NCBI RefSeq assembly: GCF_002933315.1
Contig: NZ_PDKT01000004.1
Location: 1 to 64,000 of the forward strand
Direction: 5' to 3'
Length of the DNA: 64,000 nt
Origin: Candidatus Pantoea edessiphila
GTDB taxonomy: Bacteria > Pseudomonadota > Gammaproteobacteria > Enterobacterales > Enterobacteriaceae
Every line of letters starts with the position of its first letter. Within the stretch, counting starts at the first letter, position 1. Shown in pieces: positions 19,127 through 31,025 of this stretch. A program made the position numbers and the translations under genes. The notes under the pieces are model-generated. The model made no database searches. It had not been told where the DNA came from and worked only from the letters and a program-made list of their open reading frames with translations.

Positions 19127-19627
19127 TTACTTAGTAATTATATTTGCCAGAAATTCATTATAAAATATTTGTAATGCCCAATATACAGACTGACGGCGAA
19201 TTAATTCACGATTACCTTTAAAAAGATGGTAAATGGTAAAAACTTTATTATCTGGTCTAACAAAACCAAACCATACTTTACCAACTGGATTTTCAAAATT
19301 TACGCTGTTGGGACCAGCTATACCACTAACTGCAATAGAATAAGAAGACCCTGATTTTCGTTGGGCTCCTAAAGCCATTTCACGTACAATTACTTCACTT
19401 ACTCCACCAAATTTTATCAATAAAGTATTATCTATTCCTAGTAATTTCTCCTTAGCTTTATTACTATAAGTTATAAAACCAAATTCAAACCAACTAGAAC
19501 TACCCACTGTGTCAGTAAAAATTTTGGAAATCCAACCACCTGTACAAGATTCAGCACATGAAACAGTTGCTGATTTTATTTTTAGTTTTATACCAATTTG
19601 TTTGCTAATTAGCAGTGATTTATGCAA
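19127..19627 (-). CDS. pncC: Nicotinamide-nucleotide amidase PncC
   Basis: CinA C-terminal family enzyme that deamidates nicotinamide mononucleotide to nicotinic acid mononucleotide, recycling the NAD breakdown product made by DNA ligase. It has 166 residues (E. coli PncC/YgaD 165). The motif VSCAESCTGGW (about 23-33) holds the catalytic Ser, and AVSGIAGP and GKVWFGF follow. It precedes recA, as in E. coli, and probably shares its transcript. Confidence 0.93.
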   Translation of the reverse strand: MHKSLLISKQIGIKLKIKSATVSCAESCTGGWISKIFTDTVGSSSWFEFGFITYSNKAKEKLLGIDNTLLIKFGGVSEVIVREMALGAQRKSGSSYSIAVSGIAGPNSVNFENPVGKVWFGFVRPDNKVFTIYHLFKGNRELIRRQSVYWALQIFYNEFLANIITK

Positions 19628-19880
19628 AATATAATTCCTTATCTATGTTTTCATTGCTAACGTAAATAATAATTTTATAAAATTTCATAATAATATAAAA
19701 AACATCGCAATCTTTATTGATTCAAAAATAAATATTTAATAAATAAAAAAATAGATTACATCATAATAATGATGATTAATTGATTATATTCTATATATCA
19801 AAAAAATTTTAAAAATTAATATAATATCATTGTACTATTTTAACATAAATTTTTAAAATTTAATCAAAAAGAGAAAGATA

Positions 19881-22427
19881 ATGAATGATTGTATACATAC
19901 TCCTATGATTCAACAATACTTAAAAATTAAAGCTAAATATCCCAATATGCTACTATTTTATCGAATGGGTGATTTCTATGAATTATTTTATGATGATGCC
20001 GAACGCGCATCTCAACTCCTAGAAATATCTTTAACTAAACGTGGAAAATCAGCTGGTAAACCAATTCCTATGGCAGGTGTACCTTATTATAATATTGATA
20101 ACTATTTAGCCAAATTGATACAATTTGGTGAATCTGCAGCAATTTGTGAGCAACTTGCTAGTTCTTCACAGAATAGCGGATTAGTTGAGCGTAAAGTTGT
20201 TCGTATTATTACACCTGGCACTATTAGTGATGAATGTCTATTACAAGAACAAAATGAAAATATAATAGCATGTATTATAGAAGATCAATGTAATTATGGT
20301 TATGCTAATTTAGAGATTAGTTCTGGTAATTTTCGTATCAAAGAATTAGTTAATTTTGATATTTTAGCTATAGAATTATGTAAAACTAACCCTTCGGAAT
20401 TATTATATCCTGAAAATTTTAAAAATTTTCATTTAATTAAAAATTTTCGTGGTTTAAGAAGTCGTCCATTATGGGAATTTGAAATTGACACTGCATACCA
20501 ACAATTAACTTTACAATTTGGTACTAAAGAATTAAAATGTTTTGGTGTTGAACAAGCTTGTTTAGCTTTAAGAGCAGCTGGTTGTCTATTACAATATGTA
20601 AAAAATACTCAATGTACTGAATTATTACCTCATATAAAATCAATAACATTAGAACACCCAAAAGATCACATCATAATTGACTATGATACATGTCGTAATC
20701 TAGAAATTATAAGCAATTTAGACGGTGGAACAAAAAATACATTGTATGAATTATTAAATAAAACATCAACTTCTATGGGTAATAGGATGTTAAAAAGATG
20801 GTTGCAAAAACCAGTCCGTAATATTGCAATTATTAATCATCGTCAGGAATCCATTTTAGAATTACAAAACTCATATAAAACAATCCAACCTATTTTACAA
20901 CAAATAGGAGATATAGAACGTATACTAGCACGCATATCCCTTCGTAATGCAAAACCTCGTGATTTCGTTAGAATACGTACCGCTTTCCGACAATTACCTC
21001 ATTTAAAAAAAATTTCATCTAATTTTAAAACAGAAAAATTAAACGCAATATTCAAACAGATAGGAGAATTTAAAAAATTATGTAATTTATTGGAAATAGC
21101 GATAGTAGAATTTCCTCCTATACTTATTCGAGATGGAGGTGTTATTGCTAAAGGTTATAATGAAGAGCTTGATAAATGGCGTGATTTAGCAAATGGTGCA
21201 AAAGATTATTTAGAGCAATTAGAAATAAAAGAACGCAAAATATTAGGATTAGATTCATTAAAAATAGGGTATAATTCTATATATGGTTATTATATTCAGA
21301 TCAATAGAAACCATATTAATAAAATTCCAAAACATTACATACTACGTCAAACATTAAAAAATATTAATCGTTATATCATTCCTGAATTAAAAACATATGA
21401 AAATAAGATAATAATTTCTAAAGAAAAATGCTTAATTTTAGAAAAATATTTATATGAATCAATATTTGATTATTTTATACCTTATATTGAACTACTACAG
21501 CTTAGTATTCAATCATTAGCTGAACTTGATGTTTTAACAAATCTCGCAGAACGTGCTTGGAATCTTAATTATCATAGACCTAAATTACAACAAAATCCTA
21601 TAATAAATATTACAGATGGTCGTCATCCAGTTATAGAAAGTGTATCAACAGAACCATTTATTCCTAATTCACTATTGTTATCAACAGAAAATAGAATGTT
21701 AATTATTACTGGACCAAACATGGGTGGCAAAAGTACGTATATGCGTCAGACTGCTTTGATAGTATTAATGGCTTGGATTGGAAGTTTTGTACCAGCTAAA
21801 AAATCATTAATAGGAAATTTTGATCGTATTTTTACAAGAATTGGAGCATCAGACGACTTAGCCTCTGGAAGATCAACTTTTATGGTTGAAATGACAGAAA
21901 CAGCAAATATTTTACATAATGCAACTAATAACAGTTTAGTTCTTATGGACGAGATTGGCAGGGGTACTTCAACTTATGATGGATTATCTCTTGCTTGGTC
22001 ATGTGCTCATTATATAGTAAATAAAATTAAATCTATTACATTGTTTGCAACACATTATTTTGAACTTACATTTTTAAAAAATAACATGCAAGGAGTAATC
22101 AATGTATACTTTGATGCTATAGAATATGAAGATAATATAGCATTTATGCATACTGTTAAAAAGGGAAGCATGAATAAAAGTTATGGTTTTTCTGTTGCTT
22201 TATTAGCTGGTATTCCTAAGGAACTTATTAAGTTGGCAAAAGATAAATTAAATGAGTTAGAGATGGAAAATTATCATTTTCACTCTAACTCAACAACTAG
22301 TAACCTTCAAAAACAAACAGTAGAAAAAAGTACATCAATCACAAATATAATAAAACAAATAAATCCAGATAATTTAACGCCACATGAAGCTCTTGATTTG
22401 ATTTATATTTTAAAATCAATAATTTGA
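19881..22427 (+). CDS. mutS: DNA mismatch repair protein MutS
   Basis: Recognises mismatches and small loops, and starts methyl-directed repair with MutL and MutH. It has 848 residues (E. coli 853). The mismatch-binding domain has the GDFYELF motif, whose Phe and Glu contact the mismatch (about 36-42). Connector, lever and clamp domains follow, then the ATPase ([33 protein letters not shown]). The C-terminal tetramerisation helices are short but recognisable. GAGAAAG lies before the ATG. With mutH at 51344 this implies that mismatch repair is functional if mutL and dam exist elsewhere. Confidence 0.97.
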   Translation: MNDCIHTPMIQQYLKIKAKYPNMLLFYRMGDFYELFYDDAERASQLLEISLTKRGKSAGKPIPMAGVPYYNIDNYLAKLIQFGESAAICEQLASSSQNSGLVERKVVRIITPGTISDECLLQEQNENIIACIIEDQCNYGYANLEISSGNFRIKELVNFDILAIELCKTNPSELLYPENFKNFHLIKNFRGLRSRPLWEFEIDTAYQQLTLQFGTKELKCFGVEQACLALRAAGCLLQYVKNTQCTELLPHIKSITLEHPKDHIIIDYDTCRNLEIISNLDGGTKNTLYELLNKTSTSMGNRMLKRWLQKPVRNIAIINHRQESILELQNSYKTIQPILQQIGDIERILARISLRNAKPRDFVRIRTAFRQLPHLKKISSNFKTEKLNAIFKQIGEFKKLCNLLEIAIVEFPPILIRDGGVIAKGYNEELDKWRDLANGAKDYLEQLEIKERKILGLDSLKIGYNSIYGYYIQINRNHINKIPKHYILRQTLKNINRYIIPELKTYENKIIISKEKCLILEKYLYESIFDYFIPYIELLQLSIQSLAELDVLTNLAERAWNLNYHRPKLQQNPIINITDGRHPVIESVSTEPFIPNSLLLSTENRMLIITGPNMGGKSTYMRQTALIVLMAWIGSFVPAKKSLIGNFDRIFTRIGASDDLASGRSTFMVEMTETANILHNATNNSLVLMDEIGRGTSTYDGLSLAWSCAHYIVNKIKSITLFATHYFELTFLKNNMQGVINVYFDAIEYEDNIAFMHTVKKGSMNKSYGFSVALLAGIPKELIKLAKDKLNELEMENYHFHSNSTTSNLQKQTVEKSTSITNIIKQINPDNLTPHEALDLIYILKSII

Positions 22428-22500
22428 CTTATATACTTATATTGTTAATACTTAAATAATATATGCAATAATGTATATGTTATTAAAATAATTAAATATA

Positions 22501-23502
22501 TTATGTTCTAAATAAAGATTCAATATTAAGACCATGAGATTGCAATATTTCACGAAGACGACGTAACCCTTCGACTTGAATTTGGCGAACTCTTTCTCGA
22601 GTTAAGCCAATTTCACGACCAACATCTTCAAGAGTCGATGCATCATATCCTAATAAACCAAAACGACGTGATAGCACTTCTCTTTGTTTAATACTCAGTT
22701 CAAATAACCATTTAATAATACTTTGCTTCATGTCATCATCCTGAGTAGCATTTTCAGGACCATTATCCTTTTCATCTGCTAAAACATCTAACAATGCTTT
22801 TTCAGAATCTATACCTAAAGGCATATCAACTGAAGTAATATGTTCATTTAGTTTTAACATCCGATTTACATCATCAACTGGTTTATCTAATTTCTCTGCA
22901 ATTTCTTCTGCGCTTGGTTCATGATCAAGCTGATGAGAAAGTTCACGTGCGGTACGTAAATAAACATTTAGTTCTTTCATAATATGAATAGGTAAACGAA
23001 TAGTACGAGTTTGGTTCATAATTGCTCTTTCTATAGTTTGACGAATCCACCAAGTAGAATATGTTGAAAAGCGAAAACCACGTTCTGGATCAAATTTTTC
23101 CACAGCACGAATTAAACCGAGATTACCTTCTTCAATTAAGTCTAGTAATGCCATTCCTCTATTGCTATAACGACGAGCAATCTTAACTACTAAGCGCAAA
23201 TTACTTTCAATCATGCGACGACGAGAAGGAACATCACCCTTTATTGCACGACGTGCAAATAAAATTTCTTCCTCTGCAGTTAACAAAGGAGAATAACCTA
23301 TTTCACCAAGGTATAGCTGTGTTGCATCTAAAATACGTTGAGTAGTTCCTGGTAATATTTCTTCTTCAAGAATTTCTTCATCTCCTGATTCAGTTTCAAT
23401 AAAATTATTATCATCAAAAATTTCACTTTTGATTACTTCTTCAATCTCTATATGTTCATGATGTTCATGTATTTTATTTAATTTAAGTATATCCTGACTC
23501 AT
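22501..23502 (-). CDS. rpoS: RNA polymerase sigma factor RpoS
   Basis: General stress and stationary-phase sigma factor. It has 333 residues (E. coli 330). An acidic N-terminus is followed by region 1.2 ([16 protein letters not shown]), region 2 ([24 protein letters not shown]), region 3 and region 4 ([20 protein letters not shown]). Lys176 in [10 protein letters not shown] matches E. coli Lys173, the RssB recognition residue, so regulated proteolysis may persist. The start context CACGGGTAGGA is nearly identical to E. coli. The upstream nlpD, pcm, surE and truD genes have gone. Retention of rpoS is uncommon in strongly reduced symbionts. Confidence 0.97.
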   Translation of the reverse strand: MSQDILKLNKIHEHHEHIEIEEVIKSEIFDDNNFIETESGDEEILEEEILPGTTQRILDATQLYLGEIGYSPLLTAEEEILFARRAIKGDVPSRRRMIESNLRLVVKIARRYSNRGMALLDLIEEGNLGLIRAVEKFDPERGFRFSTYSTWWIRQTIERAIMNQTRTIRLPIHIMKELNVYLRTARELSHQLDHEPSAEEIAEKLDKPVDDVNRMLKLNEHITSVDMPLGIDSEKALLDVLADEKDNGPENATQDDDMKQSIIKWLFELSIKQREVLSRRFGLLGYDASTLEDVGREIGLTRERVRQIQVEGLRRLREILQSHGLNIESLFRT

Positions 23503-23524
23503 AACTAGGTCCTACCCGTGGTAA

Positions 23525-23544
23525 GGCAAAAAACTATTTTTGCC
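23525..23544 (-). promoter_or_regulatory. Hairpin in the rpoS leader
   Basis: GGCAAAAA and TTTTTGCC form an 8-bp stem with a 4-base loop, 23 bases before the rpoS ATG and just ahead of the conserved CACGGGTAGGA ribosome binding region. E. coli rpoS has an inhibitory leader structure opened by Hfq-dependent small RNAs in the same place. Whether this one regulates anything is inference. Confidence 0.5.
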
Positions 23545-24379
23545 CGATTAACGCTGTAATAATTAAAACAACGATTTACGGATTTTTCCTTTTAGGCTTT
23601 TAACTAAATTATTCATAATAGCAATATCCTTATAGAACTTAATTTTTATATTTTTCTAACCCATATTATTGTTAATAATTCTTAAAAGAAGATTAAGGGT
23701 TATCAATAATTCATCAAATAATTTTTAGGATACTATGTAAACATAATATTATTCATAATATAAATACATTATCCTTTATTAAATAAATAATTTACAATAC
23801 CGATTTAATAATTTTATTTTTACAACATCAATTATCTATATAATTTATCTACATCAATATTTTAAGAAAAAATTAATTGTATTAAACAATCCATTTTGTA
23901 ATAAAAATATTTTAAATTAATAAAATTCTAACAAATGTATTTAATAAAATTAAATACAAGCTTTTTTTATTTTATTAATGTAAATTTTACATGTTTTATA
24001 ATATTTAGACTGTTAATTATGATTAAATTTGTTTAATAATTTATATCTATATAAAATGATACGCCAGTTCATTTTATAATTATTTTTTTTTAAATACAAG
24101 TAATCGTGATTAATATTCTATAACTATTAAATTATTAATTATAGTTATCGTTAGACTTTATTGGAATTAAAATTTATATGATTTTTTATATAAATTTTTT
24201 AATAAATTTATATAAAAATTATTAAAATACTAATTAGATAGTATTTAAAATCTGCTTGTCTGAAATGATAAATAAATTTACATTGATAAAAAAGATGATA
24301 TATTATTAAGACGTATAAAAAATTATTAGCTGAAAAAAACTAGTGATAAACAATATAATAAAAATATTTTTTATTGATA
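23545..24379. other. Long eroded intergenic region (nlpD-pcm-surE-truD position)
   Basis: The longest gene-free stretch of the window, almost entirely A and T. E. coli has nlpD, pcm, surE and truD between rpoS and ispF. I see no readable remnant of any of them and no RNA gene. The part nearest rpoS (23545-23640) is less AT-rich, fits the rpoS leader and promoter, and holds a short open frame without recognisable homology. Confidence 0.55.
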
Positions 24380-24853
24380 TCAATTATTTAATAACAAAAC
24401 TATTGCCTCACATGCAATTCCTTCACCACGACCTATAAAACCTAATTTTTCAGTTGTAGTAGCTTTAATATTCACTTTATCTATTTGACAATTAAGGTTT
24501 TTTGAAATATTAATGCACATTTGATTAATATAAGGTAAAAGTTTTGGAACCTGTGCTATTATTGTTAAATCTATATTTCCTATAAAATAACCTTTTAAAA
24601 CAATATATTTCCAAGTTTCACGCAATAAATAACAACTATTAATTCCTTTAAAACGTAAGTTATCATCTGGAAATAAATTTCCTATATCTCCCATAGAAGA
24701 AGCTCCTAAAAGAGCATCGATTAGTGAATGTAAAACAACATCACCATCAGAATGTGCTATCAAGCCATATTTAAAATTTATATTTACCCCTCCAAGAATA
24801 AGGGGTTTAACACCACCAAAAGCATGAACATCAAAACCATGACCAACACGCAT
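24380..24853 (-). CDS. ispF: 2-C-methyl-D-erythritol 2,4-cyclodiphosphate synthase
   Basis: MEP-pathway enzyme forming the cyclodiphosphate, needed for isoprenoids such as undecaprenyl phosphate and quinones. It has 157 residues (E. coli 159). Metal ligands are visible in GHGFDVHAF (Asp8, His10) and [19 protein letters not shown]. The C-terminal motif [15 protein letters not shown] is intact. It overlaps the ispD stop by one base (TAATG), so the two are translationally coupled. Confidence 0.97.
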   Translation of the reverse strand: MRVGHGFDVHAFGGVKPLILGGVNINFKYGLIAHSDGDVVLHSLIDALLGASSMGDIGNLFPDDNLRFKGINSCYLLRETWKYIVLKGYFIGNIDLTIIAQVPKLLPYINQMCINISKNLNCQIDKVNIKATTTEKLGFIGRGEGIACEAIVLLLNN

Positions 24854-25572
24854 TATTTAATATCCTGTGAAAAATTTTTATTAATATAAAACTCTGCTAA
24901 TAATATATCTTCTGGATAAGTTACTTTTATGTTATCGTTACGTCCTTGAATTAACATAGGGTAATAACCGCAATATTCTAATGCAGAAGATTCATCGTTA
25001 ACATTTATACCTTCTTTTAAAGTTTTTGTTAAACAAAATTTTAATAATGAATAAGAAAATAATTGTGGTGTTAAAGCGCGCCATAAATTTTTGCGTTTTA
25101 CTGTTTTGTTAATAATATTTTTATTATGTTGACTAAGTTTTAGTGTATCAACTACAGGTGTAGCTAAAATACCGCCAATATTACTTTTTTCACGTATTTG
25201 TATTAAATTAGTTAGATCATTTATATGTAAGCAAGGTCTTGATGCATCATGTACTAATACCCAATTTGTAGTACCATATGCAGCCTTTAGTCCTGATAAT
25301 ACCGATTGAGCTCTAGTTTTACCGCCTATAACACATATTATTTGATTATTATGAGATAAAGGTAGTTTATAAAAATATTGATCATTATAATTTAAGACAA
25401 CAATAATTTGTTTAATATGAGGATTAGCAAGCAAGTTAAGAATACAGTGTTCAATAATAGTATATTGACCAATAATTACATATTGTTTTGGATATTTGAT
25501 TTTCATACGTTTACCAATACCAGCAGCCGGTACTATAGCTACAATATCTTTTTTACTAAATAAATTTTTCAT
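24853..25572 (-). CDS. ispD: 2-C-methyl-D-erythritol 4-phosphate cytidylyltransferase
   Basis: MEP-pathway enzyme that adds CMP to methylerythritol phosphate. The nucleotide-binding motif [18 protein letters not shown], the LVHDASRPC signature and the C-terminal [17 protein letters not shown] are conserved. I chose the Met at 25572 ([18 protein letters not shown]), which gives 239 residues (E. coli 236). An upstream Met at 25623 is open but adds a lysine- and isoleucine-rich stretch with no counterpart. Neither start has a strong ribosome binding site. ftsB, next to ispD in E. coli, is missing here. Confidence 0.93.
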   Translation of the reverse strand: MKNLFSKKDIVAIVPAAGIGKRMKIKYPKQYVIIGQYTIIEHCILNLLANPHIKQIIVVLNYNDQYFYKLPLSHNNQIICVIGGKTRAQSVLSGLKAAYGTTNWVLVHDASRPCLHINDLTNLIQIREKSNIGGILATPVVDTLKLSQHNKNIINKTVKRKNLWRALTPQLFSYSLLKFCLTKTLKEGINVNDESSALEYCGYYPMLIQGRNDNIKVTYPEDILLAEFYINKNFSQDIK

Positions 25573-25736
25573 TTTTTCAATAGTAGTAATTTTTATTTTG
25601 ATAGTTAACAAATGATTTTTCAAACATTAAATTTAACAATATCTTTTAATAAAATTGTTTAATTAAAAAAGTTTGTATTAATTAATACTGAAATATCAAA
25701 TATTATTATAATAGTTTTTATATATTTTATTTAAAA

Positions 25737-26333
25737 TTAAATAATATTACGACTATTAAGGAATTTTATTAACTTATCAACTAATGTGCTAACTGGTACT
25801 TCACCGTTTAATTGAATTTCTGGTTTCTCTGGAATTTCATAACTACTATCAATACCAGTAAAATTTAATAATTTTCCAGAACGAGCTAGTTTGTATAACT
25901 TTTTGGGATCTCTAGATTCACAAATAGATAGAGGAGTATTTACAAAAATTTCAATAAACTGATTTTTATTGAATAAATTTCTTACAATTCTACGTTGTTT
26001 CCGACAAGGAGAAATAAAAGCAGCAAGAACTAATAAACCAGCATCTACCATTAATTTTGCAACTTCACCTACACGACGTATGTTTTCTTTACGATCAAAA
26101 TTATTAAAACCAAGATCACTGCATAATCCATGACGTAAGTTGTCGCCATCTAATAAATAAGTGTTAATACCAATTTGGTATAATTTTTGTTCTAAATAAC
26201 ATGCAATAGTAGATTTGCCTGATCCAGATAGTCCAGTAAACCATAATAATATTCCTTTATGTCCATTTTTCTTTTCTCTTAATTCTCTAGTAATAATATA
26301 CTGGCGCCAAAATGTATTTTTATTTTGTTGCAT
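25737..26333 (-). CDS. cysC: Adenylylsulfate kinase
   Basis: Phosphorylates adenylylsulfate (APS) to PAPS, the second step of sulfate activation. It has 198 residues (E. coli 201). The P-loop GLSGSGKST lies near 34-42, followed by [16 protein letters not shown] and FISPCRKQR. It is the last gene of cysD-cysN-cysC, five bases after cysN, so cotranscription is likely. Confidence 0.97.
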   Translation of the reverse strand: MQQNKNTFWRQYIITRELREKKNGHKGILLWFTGLSGSGKSTIACYLEQKLYQIGINTYLLDGDNLRHGLCSDLGFNNFDRKENIRRVGEVAKLMVDAGLLVLAAFISPCRKQRRIVRNLFNKNQFIEIFVNTPLSICESRDPKKLYKLARSGKLLNFTGIDSSYEIPEKPEIQLNGEVPVSTLVDKLIKFLNSRNII

Positions 26334-26338
26334 TATGT

Positions 26339-27769
26339 TTATTTCGCCAATAAATCACGTACATGCCAATGTGGAAAATGGCTACGCACCAAAGAGTTTA
26401 ATTCTATTTCAAAATTGCTATATTTATCTTTGTAATTATTCAAATCATATTTAGGTTCGATAATCATTCCTGCACCCGTAGTAGCATTACTGATACGGTC
26501 TATAAAAATTAAACCTCCAGTTATTGGATTTTGATCATATCTGTCTATAACTATTGGTTCCTCAAAAAGTATTTTCACTAAACCAATACTATTTAATGAT
26601 AAGCTATTAACTTTGTATGTTTCTAAAGAATTTATATCGATTTTATGTATTATATTTTCTACATGAATAACGACTTTTTTACCAGCTATTTTAATGTAAT
26701 AACTTTGCTGTTCTTTCATACATTTTTCTGACATCCACACAACATTAACAATAGCAGACTTTGCTGACATGATATTAGTATTAACATCTACAATTAAATC
26801 TCCTCTACTAATATCAATTTCTTTTTTTAAAATTAAAGTAATTGCTTTACCTGCGGTAGCTTCTTTTAAATCACCATCAAAAGTTACAATGCGTTCTATA
26901 GTTGATTTAATACCAGATGGAAGTACTCTAATACTTTGTCCAGCTTTTATAATTCCAGATGCTAAAGTACCAGAATAACCACGAAAACCTGCTCTAACAT
27001 AATTCACATATTGAACTGGAAAACGCATAGATTGGTTTTTCATACAATTATTTATATTGATATTTTCTAATATATCCAACAAAGAAAAACCATTATACCA
27101 AGACATTTTTTCACTCTTAACTACTATATTATCACCTCTAAGAGCTGAAATTGGAACAAAATTTATATCTAAATTTTGTGATATTTTTTTTGCAAAATTT
27201 AGATATTCTTGTGTGATATTATCAAATATGTCTGAATTATAATTAACTAAATCCATTTTATTAATAGCTACTATTAAGTGTTTGATATTCAATAGAGTAG
27301 ATATGAAACTATGACGACGAGTTTGATCTATTATTCCTTTACGTGCGTCTACCAATATAATTGCTAGTTGACAATTTGATGCACCTGTTACCATATTGCG
27401 TGTATATTGATCATGTCCTGGTGTATCCGCAATAATAAAATTACGTTTTACTGTAGAAAAATACCTATATGCTACATCAATTGTAATTCCTTGTTCACGT
27501 TCAGCTTGTAATCCATCAACAAGTAATGCTAAGTTAAGTTGTTCACCTTGAATATTATAACGTTTACTATCAGTATAAAGTAATGATAATTGATCTTCAT
27601 ATATATAACAACAATCATGTAATAAACGACCAATCAAAGTACTTTTACCATCATCTACACTACCACATGTAAGAAAACGTAATAAATCTTTACTTTGTTG
27701 TGAAAATAACCAAGCTTTTATGCTATCTTTTTTAATTATCTGCTTTGTATCTTCAACTATAGTGCTCAT
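26339..27769 (-). CDS. cysN: Sulfate adenylyltransferase subunit 1 (GTPase)
   Basis: GTPase subunit that drives ATP sulfurylase together with CysD. It has 476 residues (E. coli 475). EF-Tu-like GTPase motifs are present: [15 protein letters not shown] near 36, [12 protein letters not shown], and NKMD. Beta-barrel domains follow. It lies between cysD and cysC, 10 bases after cysD. Confidence 0.97.
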   Translation of the reverse strand: MSTIVEDTKQIIKKDSIKAWLFSQQSKDLLRFLTCGSVDDGKSTLIGRLLHDCCYIYEDQLSLLYTDSKRYNIQGEQLNLALLVDGLQAEREQGITIDVAYRYFSTVKRNFIIADTPGHDQYTRNMVTGASNCQLAIILVDARKGIIDQTRRHSFISTLLNIKHLIVAINKMDLVNYNSDIFDNITQEYLNFAKKISQNLDINFVPISALRGDNIVVKSEKMSWYNGFSLLDILENININNCMKNQSMRFPVQYVNYVRAGFRGYSGTLASGIIKAGQSIRVLPSGIKSTIERIVTFDGDLKEATAGKAITLILKKEIDISRGDLIVDVNTNIMSAKSAIVNVVWMSEKCMKEQQSYYIKIAGKKVVIHVENIIHKIDINSLETYKVNSLSLNSIGLVKILFEEPIVIDRYDQNPITGGLIFIDRISNATTGAGMIIEPKYDLNNYKDKYSNFEIELNSLVRSHFPHWHVRDLLAK

Positions 27770-27779
27770 ATAATATTCC

Positions 27780-28688
27780 TTAAAAATAACCTTGTTTTTT
27801 TTTCTGTTCCATTGAATTTGATTGATCTATGTCAATTAAACGATCTTTACGTTCACTAGTTTTATATAACAATATCTCTTCTATAATATCTTCTAATGTT
27901 TGTGCTTTAGATTCAATAGCTCCAGTTACAGGCCAACATCCTAGTGTACGGAAACGTACCATAATTTTTTCTATTAATTCATGTTCTTTAAGATTAATTC
28001 TATTATCATTTATTACAATAAGCATATTATCTCTTTTAATTACAGGACGTAATGCAGAAAAATAAAGTGGTACAATTTCAATTTTTTCTAAAAGAATATA
28101 TTGCCAAATATCTAACTCAGTCCAATTAGACAAAGGGAATACTCTAATATTTTCACCTTTATTAATTTGTCCATTATAATTATTCCACATTTCAGGTCGC
28201 TGATTTTTTGGATCCCAACGATGAAATCTATCCCTAAAAGAATAAATACGCTCTTTTGCTCTAGACATTTCTTCATCACGGCGTGCACCCCCAAATGCTG
28301 CATCAAATTTATACTTATTTAATGCTTGTTTTAGTGCATCTGTTTTCATAATATCAGTATATTTTGTACTACCATGTATAAAAGGATTTATACCCATTTC
28401 CACACCTTTTATATTGCGATATACTATTAACTCAGCTCCTATTGAATTTGTAGTACGATCACGAAAATCATACATTTCATTAAATTTCCAACCAGTATCT
28501 ATATGCAATAAAGGAAACGGAATAGTCGAGGGATAAAAAGCTTTTTGTGCTAAATGTAACATCACAGAAGAATCTTTACCGATAGAATACATCATTACCG
28601 GATTTACAAATTCTGCTATCACTTCTCGAATTATATATATGCTTTCTGCTTCTAATTGATATATATGATTTAGTTTCTTAAAATCCAT
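27780..28688 (-). CDS. cysD: Sulfate adenylyltransferase subunit 2
   Basis: Catalytic subunit that forms adenylylsulfate from ATP and sulfate. It has 302 residues, equal to E. coli. The PP-loop-like motif [17 protein letters not shown] lies at about 36-52, with [15 protein letters not shown] and [12 protein letters not shown] further on. It follows cysG by 9 bases in the same direction. Confidence 0.97.
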   Translation of the reverse strand: MDFKKLNHIYQLEAESIYIIREVIAEFVNPVMMYSIGKDSSVMLHLAQKAFYPSTIPFPLLHIDTGWKFNEMYDFRDRTTNSIGAELIVYRNIKGVEMGINPFIHGSTKYTDIMKTDALKQALNKYKFDAAFGGARRDEEMSRAKERIYSFRDRFHRWDPKNQRPEMWNNYNGQINKGENIRVFPLSNWTELDIWQYILLEKIEIVPLYFSALRPVIKRDNMLIVINDNRINLKEHELIEKIMVRFRTLGCWPVTGAIESKAQTLEDIIEEILLYKTSERKDRLIDIDQSNSMEQKKKQGYF

Positions 28689-28697
28689 GCTATTGCC

Positions 28698-30113
28698 TCA
28701 TGATAAATTAATAATAGAAGATTCACGAAGTTTATATTGAACGATGCCATCAAACCAAGCTAACTGTTTATGAAGACTAACTACATCTCCAATTACTATG
28801 AGCGCCGGAGTAAATGCAGATGCTGCTAATGATCCTAATTGTTCTAGAGTACCAATTAACACTTGCTGATCATTGCTTGTTCCTTTACTAATAACAGCCA
28901 CAGGAGTAGATTTGACAAAACCTTTGTCGATTAAAACACTACTAATTTCGCTTGCTTTTATAGTACCCATATAAATTACTAATGTTTGTCGTTTTTGCAT
29001 GGAGTAATCAATATTAATAATATTTTTCTTTAAATTACAATGACCTGTAATAAATACTACACTATGTGCATAATCACGATGAGTTAAAGGAATGCCCGCA
29101 TAAACAGTAGCACCTATAGCTGCTGTTATTCCAGGAACAACTTGAAATGGAATACCAGCTTTTTTTGCAGCTTGAAGTTCTTCACCCCCTCTACCGAAAA
29201 TAAATGGATCTCCACCTTTTAATCTAACTACATATTTACCTTGCAATGCTAACTTTACTAACATTACATTAATTTCTTGTTGTGACACAATATGGGCACC
29301 GAAACTTTTGCCTACACTGATAAGATCAGCATCTCTACGTACTAATTCTAATACTTCTTTACTAACTAAATTATCATATAGTACTACATCAGCTAATTGG
29401 ATTATCTGTAATGCACGTAAAGTTAATAAACTACTATCTCCGGGTCCAGCACCTACCAGGGCAATTTTTCCTTGATTATCTAATTTGTTTTGTAATTCAT
29501 TATGTAAAATAAATTTTGCTTTATTTAAATTGCCTTGCGATATTTGATAAATAAATGCTCCATTAAACATACGTTCCCAAAAACGACGTCTGTCTGATAA
29601 ATAGGTAAAACGTTCTTTAATTTTTTTTCTATATTGACCTGCTATTAATGCTATTTCGCTAATATTTTTAGGTAATAAGGCTTCTAATTTTTCACGTAAT
29701 ATTCTTGCAAGTACAGGAGATGTTGCACTTGAAGATATTGCTATTAATATTGGAGAACGATTGACAATAGCAGGAAATATAAAATTACAATTAGATTTAT
29801 CATCTACTATATTAACTAATTTATATCTAATATTAGCCTCTTGATAAATTTTTTTATTAAGAACGTTATCATTAGTTGCTGCTATTACTAAAAATACTTT
29901 ATCTATTTGTATAGGATCAAATTTAGTAGATATCCATTCGATGTTATATATTGTTATTAATTTTCTTAGTTCATTACAAATATTACTAGCAACTATTTTT
30001 ATATGTGCACCAGCACGATGTAATTGTTCAATTTTTCTTTTAGCAATAATTCCTCCACCAATTACTAAGACTGGACGACAATTTAAATTAACAAAAATAG
30101 GTAAATAATTCAC
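28698..30113 (-). CDS. cysG: Siroheme synthase (trifunctional)
   Basis: Converts uroporphyrinogen III to siroheme, the cofactor of the sulfite reductase CysI. It has 471 residues (E. coli 457). The N-terminal dehydrogenase/ferrochelatase has a Rossmann motif (VIGGGIIAKRK near 17-27) and an Asp in NIVDDKSN. The C-terminal SAM-dependent methyltransferase has GAGPGDSSLLTL, VRLKGGDPFIFGRGGEE, VPGITAA and GIPLTHRDYA. In E. coli cysG lies with nirBDC; here it sits between cysH and cysD, an arrangement I recall from other enterobacteria such as Pantoea and Serratia. The whole sulfate pathway is thus one gene block. Confidence 0.97.
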   Translation of the reverse strand: MNYLPIFVNLNCRPVLVIGGGIIAKRKIEQLHRAGAHIKIVASNICNELRKLITIYNIEWISTKFDPIQIDKVFLVIAATNDNVLNKKIYQEANIRYKLVNIVDDKSNCNFIFPAIVNRSPILIAISSSATSPVLARILREKLEALLPKNISEIALIAGQYRKKIKERFTYLSDRRRFWERMFNGAFIYQISQGNLNKAKFILHNELQNKLDNQGKIALVGAGPGDSSLLTLRALQIIQLADVVLYDNLVSKEVLELVRRDADLISVGKSFGAHIVSQQEINVMLVKLALQGKYVVRLKGGDPFIFGRGGEELQAAKKAGIPFQVVPGITAAIGATVYAGIPLTHRDYAHSVVFITGHCNLKKNIINIDYSMQKRQTLVIYMGTIKASEISSVLIDKGFVKSTPVAVISKGTSNDQQVLIGTLEQLGSLAASAFTPALIVIGDVVSLHKQLAWFDGIVQYKLRESSIINLS

Positions 30114-30285
30114 TTTAACCTTAATATTAAAATATTTTGTTAATTTAAATTATACTTATATGTATTTATTGAAATTAAATGATGAATTAGCATTAGTAGT
30201 TACTGAAGAGAATAAATGGGAATATCCTAAATTGATGAGATACTTTAATTCAAATAATCCTAATACATTATTAATAAATAGGATT

Positions 30286-31020
30286 TTAATCTTCGTGAAT
30301 CCCGCATTCACGCTTTATTCCAAAAAAACGTGTTTCTTCTTCTTTCATACCTGGTTTCCAAGGTTGTGTCATATGTACATCACCTACTGATAAGTAACCT
30401 CTATCCCACAAAGGATGATATTTCAGGTTATACTTTTTCAAATATTTATGAACTTGTCGATTATCCCAGTCTATAATAGGCAATACTTTAAAAATACCAC
30501 GTTGAATTTGTAATATAGATAAATCTGATCTACTAATGGATTGAGTACGCCTTAATCCGGAAAACCAAGTTTTTATACCTAAAGATTTAATAGCATAATT
30601 CATAGGTTTTATTTTGTTTATCAGATTATATTTATTAATACCTTTTATACCTTGTGTCCATAATTTACCATAACGCATTTCTTGCCAAGCTGGTGAAATT
30701 TCAGATCGAAAAATATGTAAATTTAAATTAAGTTTATCAACCAATTCATCAATAAATTGATATGTTTCCGGAAATAAATATCCAGTATCTATTAGTACTA
30801 TTGGAATATTAGGTTTTAAACTTGTAATTAAATGTAAAGAAACAGCAGATTGAATACCAAAACTAGAAGACAATGCATATGTACCTGGTAAATTTTCTAA
30901 CGCCCAAATAATACGATCTTTCGCTACAATAGTTTCTAATTGTATATTAATATCATCTAATTTTTTTTTACACTCTGCTTGTGGTATTTTATTAAACACT
31001 GAAAGATCTAATTGAAGCAT
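30286..31020 (-). CDS. cysH: PAPS reductase
   Basis: Reduces PAPS to sulfite using thioredoxin or glutaredoxin. It has 244 residues, equal to E. coli. The PP-loop-like [14 protein letters not shown] lies near 52, with the YSGLRR-type motif [10 protein letters not shown]. The catalytic Cys is in ECGIHE at the C-terminus. It lacks the extra cysteine pairs of APS reductases, so it is the PAPS type, consistent with cysC being present. It follows cysI by 5 bases; 172 bases separate it from cysG. Confidence 0.97.
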   Translation of the reverse strand: MLQLDLSVFNKIPQAECKKKLDDINIQLETIVAKDRIIWALENLPGTYALSSSFGIQSAVSLHLITSLKPNIPIVLIDTGYLFPETYQFIDELVDKLNLNLHIFRSEISPAWQEMRYGKLWTQGIKGINKYNLINKIKPMNYAIKSLGIKTWFSGLRRTQSISRSDLSILQIQRGIFKVLPIIDWDNRQVHKYLKKYNLKYHPLWDRGYLSVGDVHMTQPWKPGMKEEETRFFGIKRECGIHED

Positions 31021-31025
31021 TTATT

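Noticed and set aside
30160-30390. Plus-strand open frame between cysG and cysH
   Set aside because: It overlaps the 3' end of cysH on the other strand and has no recognisable similarity.
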